Shown here one piece after another: positions 35,572 through 45,700 of a stretch of 64,000 nucleotides of DNA. Made by a program: the position numbers and the translations under genes. Position 1 is the first letter of the stretch; every line of letters begins with the position of its first letter. The stretch is from an uncultured Lewinella sp. (GTDB taxonomy: Bacteria; Bacteroidota; Bacteroidia; Chitinophagales; Saprospiraceae). The stretch spans positions 23,276 through 87,275 of the forward strand of contig CAJXPD010000006.1 in assembly GCA_913057785.1 (NCBI GenBank), in the 5' to 3' direction. The notes under the pieces were generated by a model. The model had not been told where the DNA came from, did no database searches, and saw nothing but the letters and a program-made list of their open reading frames with translations.

Positions 35572-36465
35572 ATGAATATCTCAATCCAAGATCTAAATAA
35601 GGTTTACCCGAATGGGAATCATGCACTGAAAGATGTCAATATCGAGATCAATGAAGGCATGTTTGGACTCTTAGGGCCCAATGGGGCTGGCAAGTCAAGT
35701 CTAATGAGGATTTTGGTGACCCTGATGAAGCCCAGTAGTGGAAGGGTCTTGGTCAATGGAAAAGACACAGCCAAGCATCGAGATTATGTGCGCAGTATGT
35801 TGGGGTATCTCCCACAAGACTTTAGCTTCTTCTCTAATTTGAAGACCTACGAGTTTCTTGACTATGCTGCTCGATTATCGGGCATGAGTAGTGGTAAAAA
35901 GCGAAGGGCTGCGGTGGATAAGATGTTGGAGGAAGTAGCGCTCTTCGATGTGCGGAATCGGAAGGCAGGAAAACTATCCGGTGGGATGAAAAGAAGGCTC
36001 GGAATTGCCCAGGCCTTGATCAATGATCCCAAGATTGTGATCGTTGATGAGCCCACTACGGGATTGGACCCTGAAGAACGGATTCGTTTCAGAAACTTGT
36101 TGGCACGCATTAGTTCACAGGATGTAATCATCATTCTCTCTACACATATTGTTGCAGACATTTCGAGCACTTGCGAACACATGGCTCTATTAAACCGGGG
36201 GCAGGTAGCCTTTACTGGATCTCCCGAAGAAATCATCCGACAAGCTGAAGGTCATGTTTGGTCGCTATATGTGGACGAGAAAGAATACGTAGAAGTCAAC
36301 CAGAAATACCAGGTCATTGCTACTGTCATGCAAAAAGATGGTTGGAAAGTGACGGTAGTGGGTGATGAGGTGCTCGGCTACGATGCCGAACCCGTAAGCC
36401 CAAACCTGGAACATGCCTATGTATATTTTGTGGAACATACACTCAAGAATCGAATTTTAGTATAA
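35572..36465 (+). CDS. ABC transporter ATP-binding protein, ABC-2 exporter type
   Basis: This is a 297-residue nucleotide-binding subunit. Walker A is GPNGAGKSS (35-43), Q-loop GYLPQDF, signature LSGGMKRR (135-142), Walker B IVIVDEPTTGLD with Asp159 and catalytic Glu160, and the H-loop is in ILSTHIVADI. It matches the CcmA/NatA-like ATPases that partner with ABC-2 permeases. The permease gene follows 362 bases later and starts a run of six more exporter genes. It is very similar in wording of the motifs to the ATPase domain at the end of the 46016 fusion (both have DPEERIRFRNLL or DPRERIRFRNLL), so they are probably paralogues. Confidence 0.95.
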   Translation: MNISIQDLNKVYPNGNHALKDVNIEINEGMFGLLGPNGAGKSSLMRILVTLMKPSSGRVLVNGKDTAKHRDYVRSMLGYLPQDFSFFSNLKTYEFLDYAARLSGMSSGKKRRAAVDKMLEEVALFDVRNRKAGKLSGGMKRRLGIAQALINDPKIVIVDEPTTGLDPEERIRFRNLLARISSQDVIIILSTHIVADISSTCEHMALLNRGQVAFTGSPEEIIRQAEGHVWSLYVDEKEYVEVNQKYQVIATVMQKDGWKVTVVGDEVLGYDAEPVSPNLEHAYVYFVEHTLKNRILV

Positions 36466-36827
36466 GCATTTATACTAGAAGAATCCCAAACCACGGCTAC
36501 ACTCAGTCGGAAAAAGTGTATTTTCCAAATCCTCCCGAGTTATCAAATCGCCGTCGGGAGGTCCGTCGAAGGCCTTAATGGAAGAAGGTCCTCGACCTGG
36601 ATTGGCGATAGAATTATCATTTTTGGAAGTGGAATCACATTAGGTAATAACTCAGTACTAATGAGTTGCTCCTATGGCGTTAGCTGTCGCATCGGCCACG
36701 CCTGGGCCATAGCTTAGTCCTCGAGTTCTCCCTAGTGGATAAGAGTTGTAGCTATTGTTGAAACAAGCAGTTACCTCTGGATCGTGCCGGTTAGGGCACC
36801 ATTGTAAATTATTTCAAACAATTACCA
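36466..36827. other. Intergenic region with hairpins and an open frame without a start
   Basis: These 362 bases separate the ATPase and permease genes. The frame of the ATPase gene stays open for 83 codons after its stop (36466-36714), without an ATG until near the end, and its translation is not recognisable. Two stem-loops lie here: CCTCCCGA (36531-36538) with TCGGGAGG (36554-36561), and CTATGGC (36672-36678) with GCCATAG (36706-36712). The gap is odd for genes that should be made together. Confidence 0.5.
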
Positions 36828-39800
36828 ATGGCATCTCCGATTAGGACAGTAGCCAAGTATGAGCGAAAAATCTTGATGAGAAGTTGGTTCTTCCGAATCT
36901 TCTCCGTGTTCTCTCTCTTTGTGCTCTTCGTATTCAACATGGGAGAGATCTCCGAAGTGGGAGATACTGAATGGGGTTATCGAGCGGTACCCTCTACCAT
37001 GCCTTATGCCTATATTTACCTACTAAATATGGCGCAGGCCATTATTGCAATCTTTTTATCCTCAGAGTTTATCAAGCGAGACCGGAAGCAAGATACCACG
37101 GAGGTCATCTACGTGCGATCTATGAGTAACGGCTCTTATTTGCTCGGTAAAACTTGGAGTATTCTCTCTATTTTCCTAATCATCAATGTAGCGGCCCTGG
37201 GCCTAGGGCTGATCTTCAACCTGCTGGGTCAAAATACATACGTGGACTGGCAGGCATATCTTTACTATCCGCTCCTTATTTCATTACCGAGTATACTTTT
37301 CTTGATCGGCTTATCTGCTCTACTAATGTGCATCATGAGAAACCAAGCCTTAACTTTTGTGCTGTTAATTGGCTTGGTACTGTCGAGCATGATTTACCTA
37401 AAGACCTCCTACCATTACCTATTTGACTGTATGGCATTTTATCAGCCGTTGTTCCATTCTGATATCATCGGATTCGGACATTGGGACGATATTCTCCGGC
37501 TGAGAGGAATGTACGCCAGTTTCGGTGTTGGCTTCATTTTCACTTCGATCTTACTGATAAAGCGACTCCCCCAATCCAGGCTAATGAATGGTGTCTCTCT
37601 CATCGTTGGCTTGGCAGGAATCGGCCTAGGTACCTGGCTAGGTTACCAGCATATACAGGAATATAATGCCAATACTCAACTCCCCAAGGACATCATAGCC
37701 TTGAATAATTCCTATCTGGATCAAGCTAGAATAGACATTGCGCGGCATACTATTGAGTTAGAGCAAAAGGAAGACGGTGTTGTAGCCACATCAAAAATCC
37801 AGGGCCAAGCTGTCCAATCGGCCAATGAGTACGTTTTTACCTTAAACCCAGGTCTCGCCGTCAGCGCTGTACAGGACGGACAAGGAGCACTTTCCTTCGA
37901 AAGAAAGATTAACCTTCTCCTAATCCAACCAAGAACTCCTTTGGAGGCTGGTCAAGAGATCAATTGGACCATCACCTATGAGGGTAATATTAATGAAGAA
38001 GCTTGCTTTCTAGATGTTTCCAGCGATTTGAAATATGAACGCTATCAAGAAATGGTCTGTAATCTGGATCAACGGTATGCGTTTACTGAACCAAACTTCC
38101 TCTTGCTTACTCCAGAAGCACAATGGTATCCAACAGCTGGCGTCGGATACAGTGATGCTTCCCCACTTTGGTATAGAAAGGATTTTATCGATTACCAACT
38201 AACCGTCAAAACACTTCCGGGGCTAACCCCAGTTTCCACTGGAACCACGGTAGAACAAGGCCCAGATACCTATACATTCGATCGTCCCTACAAGATTGCC
38301 CACCTGGCACTATCCATTGGTAATTACAGAACGGCATCATTGGAAACGGATAGTCTAACTTTCCAAGTCTACTATATTGACGAACATGATTACTTCAAAA
38401 ATGCCTTCCCAGACATCCGCGACACCCTAGTTTCGGTGATTCGGGAGCGCCTAGGGGACTTTGAACGAAAATCAGACCTTAAATATCCTTTCTCCACCTT
38501 TTCACTGGTGGAAGTCCCAGCCCAATTCAAGTCCTTCGATCGAACCTGGACCTCCATTCATGAAACGACGCAGCCAGGACTCGTCTTTATCCCGGAGCGG
38601 GGCATGCACACCCGCAATTACGATTTTGAGGGTATGGTAAAGCGGCGAAAACGCTGGAGTCGAAACAGGGACCGCACCGATGAGGAACTGCAAATGATGG
38701 GGCTGAATAGCTTCTTGCAAACCTTTTTCGAGTTCAAAGATGTCAATACATCCTTCAATAATCAAAGGTTCACTGTTGATGAAAGGATTAATCCCTACTA
38801 TCAGTTCGTGCAGCTCTATGAAATGTGCAATAATCTTGAATCCGACGAATGGCCGGTACTGAATCGCATTTTCGAATCCTATCTACGCAGTGAAGGCAGT
38901 GAGCAACCGGAATGGTTGAGGCGAAATACAGGTAGCACGCAGTATGAGTTAGCCAACATGGTGCTCCAGGAGAAATCCTTCGCGGAAATCTTGACCCTAA
39001 AGGAAAATCAGAGCTTAATCGATAATGTGATCGAACTCAAGGGAGATCTGTTGTTTTCTATGATCCAAGCGCAAGCAGATACGGATCGTTTTCGGGAATT
39101 CATCACAGGTATGCTGGCAGAAAGGCGTTTTGAAAACCTCAGTTTTGAGGACTTCAATAGCATTTTGCAGGAAGAATTCGACATCGATCTTTCTTCCGTC
39201 ATGGCCAAGTGGTTCCACGAAATAGAGCTACCCCGCTACCTTATCTCCACTCCAGTCGCAGAAAAGGTGCTAGCAGATGACCGAGAACTCACCCGTATCC
39301 GGATGAGCATCTCCAATCAGGGTACGGCCGAGGGAGTAGTAAAGATCACACTTAGACCAGGGGAAGAAGTACAACGCCTCGTTTACCTTGACCCCAATCA
39401 AACGAAGGAGCTATACTACCTGACGGCAACCGAGCCCACCGGCTTGGAAATCAATACCCTGGCATCAGGCAACCTGCCCAACCAGATCGAATACAACTTT
39501 GATCAAATCGATGAAACCGGTATCAAGAATGCCAGAGAAACCCAACGCACAGTAGACAAAGCCATCGTGCTGGTTAATGAAGGTGAAATTATTGTGGATA
39601 ATGAAAGCGCCGACTTTGACTATTCCATTTTTGAGGAAGTAAGTCGTCTCCGAAAATGGTTAAAGCCCGAAAGTCAGGAAGAATTCAAATACCAAGGTAC
39701 CAGAGTATGGAGACCTCCTTTTAACTGGACGGCAACTACGGATGATAAGTTCTTTGGAGAATTTGTGCGTTCGGCCTTGTACATCAAAGCGGGTGACGGA

Positions 39801-40103
39801 TCAAAAGCCGCTACCTGGAGAATTCCCATTCCTGAATCGGGGCGATACGAGGTATTCTATCATGTATTTAAAGATGATTCCTTCCGTTGGAATCGTAACC
39901 AGAGGGGTAACTACCGCTTCACCATACCACATGAAAATGGCACGGATGAGCCGACAGTGGAACTACATCGGGATACACCAGAAGGTTGGACTTCCCTGGG
40001 AGATTACAGCTTTACTGCCGATACCCTGACCGTTTCTCTGAGCAATGAGACGCGCTTGCGGGCAGTCTTCGCCGATGCGGTTAAGCTGGTTCGAATGGAT
40101 TAG
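36828..40103 (+). CDS. ABC-2 permease with large extracellular M1-peptidase-like and golvesin-like regions
   Basis: This 1091-residue protein has an N-terminal ABC-2 membrane domain of about six helices (roughly 15-280). A large extracytoplasmic part follows that resembles the M1-family aminopeptidase-linked permeases of Bacteroidota: a beta domain about 290-530 and a catalytic-like helical region about 530-830. The zinc motif HExxH is missing; the nearest segment is SIHETTQPGLV, so peptidase activity is unlikely. The end (about 965-1090) is a golvesin C-terminal-like beta domain: ATWRIPIPESGRYEVFYHVF, RGNYRFTI, GWTSLGDYSF and ADAVKLVRMD. It probably partners with the ATPase at 35572. The extracellular domain may contact the substrate or the adaptor. 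Confidence 0.85.
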   Translation: MASPIRTVAKYERKILMRSWFFRIFSVFSLFVLFVFNMGEISEVGDTEWGYRAVPSTMPYAYIYLLNMAQAIIAIFLSSEFIKRDRKQDTTEVIYVRSMSNGSYLLGKTWSILSIFLIINVAALGLGLIFNLLGQNTYVDWQAYLYYPLLISLPSILFLIGLSALLMCIMRNQALTFVLLIGLVLSSMIYLKTSYHYLFDCMAFYQPLFHSDIIGFGHWDDILRLRGMYASFGVGFIFTSILLIKRLPQSRLMNGVSLIVGLAGIGLGTWLGYQHIQEYNANTQLPKDIIALNNSYLDQARIDIARHTIELEQKEDGVVATSKIQGQAVQSANEYVFTLNPGLAVSAVQDGQGALSFERKINLLLIQPRTPLEAGQEINWTITYEGNINEEACFLDVSSDLKYERYQEMVCNLDQRYAFTEPNFLLLTPEAQWYPTAGVGYSDASPLWYRKDFIDYQLTVKTLPGLTPVSTGTTVEQGPDTYTFDRPYKIAHLALSIGNYRTASLETDSLTFQVYYIDEHDYFKNAFPDIRDTLVSVIRERLGDFERKSDLKYPFSTFSLVEVPAQFKSFDRTWTSIHETTQPGLVFIPERGMHTRNYDFEGMVKRRKRWSRNRDRTDEELQMMGLNSFLQTFFEFKDVNTSFNNQRFTVDERINPYYQFVQLYEMCNNLESDEWPVLNRIFESYLRSEGSEQPEWLRRNTGSTQYELANMVLQEKSFAEILTLKENQSLIDNVIELKGDLLFSMIQAQADTDRFREFITGMLAERRFENLSFEDFNSILQEEFDIDLSSVMAKWFHEIELPRYLISTPVAEKVLADDRELTRIRMSISNQGTAEGVVKITLRPGEEVQRLVYLDPNQTKELYYLTATEPTGLEINTLASGNLPNQIEYNFDQIDETGIKNARETQRTVDKAIVLVNEGEIIVDNESADFDYSIFEEVSRLRKWLKPESQEEFKYQGTRVWRPPFNWTATTDDKFFGEFVRSALYIKAGDGSKAATWRIPIPESGRYEVFYHVFKDDSFRWNRNQRGNYRFTIPHENGTDEPTVELHRDTPEGWTSLGDYSFTADTLTVSLSNETRLRAVFADAVKLVRMD

Positions 40104-40148
40104 CGGTTTCAAAAAATGTAAAAAATTGCACTCTATAATAGTAGAATA

Positions 40149-41633
40149 ATGACCAATATGAATACGATCAAAAGCCTGGCAATGATGATGGCGGTGTGTT
40201 TTGCTAGCTTCAGTGCCTTCAGCCAGACCACGCTCACCTTAGAGACAGCCATGGCGATCGCAGAGACGGGAAGCCCTAGTATTCAGCGTTCCCTGATGAA
40301 TATTGAGCAATATCAATATGATCTACAGGCCGAACGAGCCTCCCTGAAATCTCGTTTTTCGCTTACTGCTGAACCCTTTAACTTCAGCAATAATCGGAGC
40401 TTTGACACTCAGTTTTCCCAATGGTTTACCAACATTTCGATGTATACCTCTGGGACCTTCCGGGTGGATCAACCCATTTTAGCAACCGATGGTACGGTGG
40501 CACTCATCAACACTTTCAGTTGGCGAAGCAATGAAACTGAAATTGCCAACTTCGGCGAGAACTCCAACCGTGCCTTCTACAACAACCTCTACCTCGCCGT
40601 TAACCAACCGATCTTCACCTTCAATCGCCGAAAAGTGCAATTGAATGAATTGGAGCTCAATTATGAGAACGCTAGTTTACAATACGCCATTCAGCGTTTG
40701 ACCTTAGAACAGACCATCACCAGCCAGTTCTTCGATGTGTATTTGGCACAACTCAACCTAGATATTTCTAAAGAGGAGTTGGCCAATACTACTCAGAACT
40801 TTGAAATCGTGAAAAACAAGGTAGAAGCGGGTCTGCTGGCAACAGAGGAATTGTATCAGGCCGAACTCAATTTCGCCAATGCGCAGCTTTCTGTCCAAGA
40901 TAATGAGCTAGCCCTGGCTAATGCCGAAGAACTCTTCAAACGTGAAATCGGTATGACCTTGACCGAAGAGATCCAATTGGTCGCCGCGCTTGAAGCACAA
41001 CCAGTAGTCGTAGACCTGGATAAAGCCATTGACTTTGCCCTGAAATCGAGAATGGAATTGCGACAGCGGCAGATCAATATTGAACGGGAATCTTACAATC
41101 TACTACGAACTAAATCACAGAATGAATTTCGAGCTGACCTACAGCTAACCCTGGGTATTTTTGGGGATAATGAAGTACTAAGTAAAATCTATGCTACTCC
41201 TACCCGTAACCCCAGTGTTGGCCTAAGCGTGAACATCCCGATTTTCGATTGGGGCGAACGCAATGCTAGAATTGAATCGCAAATGGTCTCTATGCGGACC
41301 CAGCAACTGGAGCTAAGAGAAGATCAAAAGCAAATTCGACTGGACATTCGACGAGCATTCCGAAACGTGCAGACACAAATGCCACGAATTGAAATCGCCA
41401 AAAAGAGTGTAGAAAATGCCGAACGGACTTATGAGATCAATAGAGAACGCTATATCAATGGAGACCTTAGTGGTATCGAATTGAACCAGTTTCAAAGTCA
41501 GCTTTCTACCTCGAGAATCGATTACGCCAGAGCCCTGATCAACTATAAAACACAATTATTAGAACTCAAAATTTTAACGCTCTTTGATTGGGAAAAACAA
41601 CAGCCCGTATCCGTGGCACTGCCTAATCAATAG
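40149..41633 (+). CDS. TolC-family outer-membrane efflux channel
   Basis: This 494-residue protein has a signal peptide (about 1-26, ending FSAFSQ). The TolC repeats follow: TTLTLETAMAIAETGSPSIQRSLMNIEQYQYDL in the first half, and DLDKAIDFALKSRMELRQRQINIERESYNLLRTKSQNEFRADL in the second, with a final RYINGDLSGIELNQFQSQLSTSRIDYARALINYKTQLLELKIL. It begins 45 bases after the permease gene. Together with the adaptor and pumps downstream it supplies the outer-membrane exit duct of the cluster. This is the window's second TolC-type gene (the other is at 18731). Confidence 0.93.
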   Translation: MTNMNTIKSLAMMMAVCFASFSAFSQTTLTLETAMAIAETGSPSIQRSLMNIEQYQYDLQAERASLKSRFSLTAEPFNFSNNRSFDTQFSQWFTNISMYTSGTFRVDQPILATDGTVALINTFSWRSNETEIANFGENSNRAFYNNLYLAVNQPIFTFNRRKVQLNELELNYENASLQYAIQRLTLEQTITSQFFDVYLAQLNLDISKEELANTTQNFEIVKNKVEAGLLATEELYQAELNFANAQLSVQDNELALANAEELFKREIGMTLTEEIQLVAALEAQPVVVDLDKAIDFALKSRMELRQRQINIERESYNLLRTKSQNEFRADLQLTLGIFGDNEVLSKIYATPTRNPSVGLSVNIPIFDWGERNARIESQMVSMRTQQLELREDQKQIRLDIRRAFRNVQTQMPRIEIAKKSVENAERTYEINRERYINGDLSGIELNQFQSQLSTSRIDYARALINYKTQLLELKILTLFDWEKQQPVSVALPNQ

Positions 41634-41637
41634 AAGA

Positions 41638-41658
41638 GTGATTATTTGATAAATATCA
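41638..41658 (+). terminator. Small stem-loop after the TolC gene
   Basis: GTGAT (41638-41642) pairs with ATCAC (41654-41658), and ATTT pairs with AAAT inside around a 3-base loop, with one bulged T. It starts four bases after the stop codon. It may attenuate or stabilise transcripts within the cluster. Confidence 0.4.
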
Positions 41659-41738
41659 CTTGGTAGCTTACTGCTACAAACAGCATCCTTCAGAGGGTGA
41701 CCAACCAATCAATACCAAGTACTTAAAATAGAAGATTC

Positions 41739-42794
41739 GTGAAAAAACAACTTTCTCTCAGCGTCCTAGTCCTGCTAACACTATGGGCTTGTAATCAACC
41801 GGAAGAAGAAAGTCCTTCCATCGACCTAGCAGCACCTGTTTCCGTCATTGACGTGGCGACCTCTTCCCTCTCAAGGCATACCATCGCCACCGGTAATGCC
41901 ATGGCTGAAAAAGAGATGGAAGTCACTTCGCAGATTGCAGGCAAATATAAGATCAAGAATCACCCCTCCTACAATCGTCCATTCAAGCTGGGTGATCGGG
42001 TCAAGGCAGGTCAAGCTTTTGTAGAGATCGAGGACAAGGAATACGTCAACGGAATCAGCTTGGAGTCCAAAAAGATGAACTTGGACCTGGCTAAGCAGGA
42101 ATACGAAAAGCAAAAATCCGTCTATGACAAAGGTGGGGTTACCTTAAGGGAATTACGGAATTCTGAACTGCAAATGACCAATGCCCAGAATGAACTCGAG
42201 AACGCAGAGATCCGCCTCGAAAAAATGAAAATAGACATTCCCATCTCTGGCGTGATCGTTACCCTACCCCACTACACGCCCAATAGCCAAATTCAACAGG
42301 GAAGTTCCTTGGCTACCATCATGAACTATTCTAGAATGTATGTCGACGTGAGTTTACCTGAAAACACGATGACTGAGATCAAAACGGGGCAAAAAGTGCA
42401 GATTACGAACTACAGTCTCCCCAATGATACCTTGATTGGAACCGTAACGGAGATCTCACCAGCCATCGATGTCAACACGCGTACCTACCTCGGCAAAGTT
42501 CGTTTCTCGAATCCGAAACTCTTGATTCGGCCAGGTATGTTCATCAAGACGCTCATCAAAGTCAACCAGCGGGACGACATCATCGTGATTCCAAAAGAAG
42601 TCATCATTTCTGATCAAAGGGGTAAACGTGTTTTTATAGTAAAGGAAAACACCGCCTTTGAGCGAATCATAGAAACTGGTATTGAAAACGAAGACATGAT
42701 AGAGGTTGTCTCTGGGCTGGAAGTCAACGAACGCTTAGTGACCAAAGGTTTTGAAACCCTTCGTGATAAGTCCAAAGTGAAAGTACTGAAATGA
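41739..42794 (+). CDS. RND efflux periplasmic adaptor (membrane-fusion lipoprotein)
   Basis: This 351-residue adaptor starts at GTG 41739 (VKKQLSLSVLVLLTLWAC), giving a clear lipoprotein signal with cysteine 18. Then come the first lipoyl half (TGNAMAEKEMEVTSQIAGKY, GDRVKAGQAFVEIEDKEY), a helical hairpin (about 105-150, MNLDLAKQEYEKQKSVYDKGGVTLRELRNSELQM), the second lipoyl half (IDIPISGVIVTLPHYTPNSQIQQGS) and barrel domains. It overlaps the RND pump gene by four bases (ATGA). It is probably shared by the two RND proteins that follow, since no second adaptor gene is present. Confidence 0.93.
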   Translation: MKKQLSLSVLVLLTLWACNQPEEESPSIDLAAPVSVIDVATSSLSRHTIATGNAMAEKEMEVTSQIAGKYKIKNHPSYNRPFKLGDRVKAGQAFVEIEDKEYVNGISLESKKMNLDLAKQEYEKQKSVYDKGGVTLRELRNSELQMTNAQNELENAEIRLEKMKIDIPISGVIVTLPHYTPNSQIQQGSSLATIMNYSRMYVDVSLPENTMTEIKTGQKVQITNYSLPNDTLIGTVTEISPAIDVNTRTYLGKVRFSNPKLLIRPGMFIKTLIKVNQRDDIIVIPKEVIISDQRGKRVFIVKENTAFERIIETGIENEDMIEVVSGLEVNERLVTKGFETLRDKSKVKVLK

Positions 42795-45700
42795 AAAAAT
42801 TGACCCAATTTGCCGTTAACTATCCCGTAACTGTACTTATGGCGATCCTCGCCATTGGGATATTAGGCTATATATCTTATTTCCGTTTAGGAGTAGATCT
42901 CTTCCCTGATCTCAACTCTCCCCGCCTATTCGTGGAGATCGAGTCAGGAGAGAAGGCACCCGAGGAAATTGAAAAGCAGTTTGTTGAGCAGATCGAAGCC
43001 TTGAGTATGCGCCAGGGTGGCGTAACACAAGTGGCTAGTGTAACAAAAATCGGTTCTGCTCAAATTACCGTGGAATACAGCTGGGAGAAAGACATGGATG
43101 AGGCCTTCTTGGATTTGCAGAAAGCCTTGAATGACTTCAATCAGGGAGGTGAGCTGGATCGAATCACGGTGACCCAATATGATCCTAATAGTGCACCCAT
43201 CATGCTCCTTGGCGTATCACACAATAGTATCGATGACCTCAACGAATTGCGGAAGGTCTGTGATAACTATGTGAGTAAGGAACTCGTGCGCTTAGAGGGA
43301 GTGGCACAGGTATCCCTATCCGGTGACCAAGAACAGGAAGTGATCATCAATACCGCTCCTTATAAACTGGAAGCCTATGGTTTGAGCCTGGACAACATCA
43401 GTCAGAAGATCCAGAGCTTTAACCAGAACGTTTCTGGCGGGACCGTCCAGGAGTTGGGCCTGCAGTATACCGTAAAGGGGGTGGGGATGTTGAAAACGGA
43501 GGATGATTTCGACAATCTGATTGTTGGGTACAAAGAAGAAAAAGCTGCTGCCAACTCAGCTAATGCCCAATCCCAGGAATCAACTCAGCAGGCCAATGCA
43601 CCCGCTAGAAATCGTGCTCCGATCTATCTGAAAGATGTAGCGGTAACCACCTTTACGAATAAAGATCCGGAGAATATAGTACGGATCAATGGCCAGCGCT
43701 GCATTGGTTTATCTATCTACAAAGAAAACCGGTTCAATACAGTAAAGGCAGTCGAGGAGATTAGTGAAGCCCTGGAAGATATCCGACAGGCCTTGCCTGG
43801 CTATGAATTTGAAGTCATCTCTAATCAAGGCGTATTCATTCAAAATGCTGTAGATGAAGTACAGGAAACAGCCTTAGTTGGAGTCTTGCTGGCAGTAGTA
43901 GTACTTTTTCTTTTCTTACATCGCTTTGGTACTACGCTCATTATCAGTATCGCAATACCTATTTCCATCATTGCCACCTTTACCCTCATGTATTTCAATG
44001 GTCTTACCATTAATATTATGACCTTGGGGGGCTTGGCCTTAGGTGCAGGAATGCTGGTAGATAATGCGATTGTGGTATTAGAAAATATATTCCGGAATCA
44101 CGAATCGGGTGCCGATGCCAAGACGGCCGCCATCAACGGTACTGCCGAAGTGGGCGGAGCGATTACGGCTTCCACCCTAACTACCATTATCGTTTTCTTA
44201 CCGGTTATTTACTTGCAAGATGCAGCGGGAGAACTCTTCAAGGACCAAGCTTGGACCGTAGCCTTTTCCCTACTATCCTCCTTGTTCGTGGCTATTTTCG
44301 TGATCCCCATGTTGTATCATCGCTTCTATCGCAAGCGCACAGCGCCAGCTCAGGCTCGTTCTCTGCAATTGCGTTCCTATGGTCGCTTTCTATTGGGCGT
44401 TTTGCGTTTTCGTTGGATCGTAATCCTGTTAGCTGCTTTATTGATCGGAGGTGCCTATTACATCTACCCCTCCATCGGTACGGAATTCATGCCCGCGGCT
44501 TCCAGCAAGAAATTCAGCATCGATGTGCGCCTGCCTGAAGGAACGGTCTTAGAACGTACTTCCACCACTACCGAAAATGTGGAAAGTATCGTACAGGATG
44601 TGTTGAAGGATGATCTAAAGTTTGTCTACAGTCACATCGGACCAAAATCGGCTATCGAGGAAAGTCAGTCCGCCGTTTTTCAAGGAGAGCACACGGCTAC
44701 GGTAGAAGTAGCCTTGATAGATAGTACCAGATTAGGTACGCAGAAGGTAATGGCGGCACTGGATGAAGTTACCTCCGGCATTTCCGGGGTGGAACTATCC
44801 TTTTCTCCAGAGGTCTCTTCCCTAAACAGCATTTTGCGAACGGAGGAAGCCCCTTTGGTCGTAGAGATCAAGGGACAAGACCTGGAAACCATCGAAAGCA
44901 TCACCCAGGAGGTTCGCTCCCTCATGGCAGAGATGCCAGAATTGATCAATATCCAGACGTCCATTGAGCAAGGTGCGCCAGAGGTGGAGGTTTTGTTCGA
45001 CCGCTTCAAGCTGGGCTTGTACAATTTGGATATGAACAATGTGATCACCCAGATCCAAGATCAATTAAAAGGAAAGAGTGCCGGCAAACTCGAGCAAGCT
45101 GGCGAAATGATTGATATCCAGCTGAAGACGCCAGAACAAGGCATCGCTACCTTCGAGAACATGTTGATCCAGGGCGGGGACAAGATCTATCGCTTGCACG
45201 AGATCGCTAGTCTAAAGCAGTCAGCGGCTCCGAGAGAAATCCATCGAAGAAATCAAAGCCGCCTAGGTAAAGTATATGCCCAGACGGACGAAAGTATTCC
45301 TTTAGAGTTTGTTGCCAATAAGATTCGTGATGCTGTTCAAACAATTGAGCTTCCTGCTAACTATAGTATTAAAGTGGCTGGAGATGAGGCGCGTCGCCAA
45401 GAATCGCTGCAAAGTCTGACCTTCTCCTTGATCTTATCCGTGACCTTGGTCTACATGGTGATGGCCTCGCAGTTTGAATCGCTACTTCATCCCTTTACGA
45501 TTCTACTCACGATTCCACTAGCCGTGGTAGGTACTATCGCTACCTTTTATTGGCTCAATGCGCCTTTGAATATCATGGCCATAATTGGGATTATCATGCT
45601 GGTGGGTATAGCCGTAAATGACGCCATCATACTGGTGGATCGGATCAATCAATTGAAGCGGGGCGGCTTACCCCGCTTTGAAGCGATAGCTCAGGCAGGA

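Noticed and set aside
36466-36717. Third gene between the ABC ATPase and permease
   Set aside because: The open frame lacks a start codon and gives no recognisable protein; I keep it as a finding and not as a gene.
38520-38600. Active M1 aminopeptidase in the permease
   Set aside because: The segment SIHETTQPG is the closest to the zinc motif but lacks the second histidine of HExxH, and no alternative HExxH occurs in the protein.
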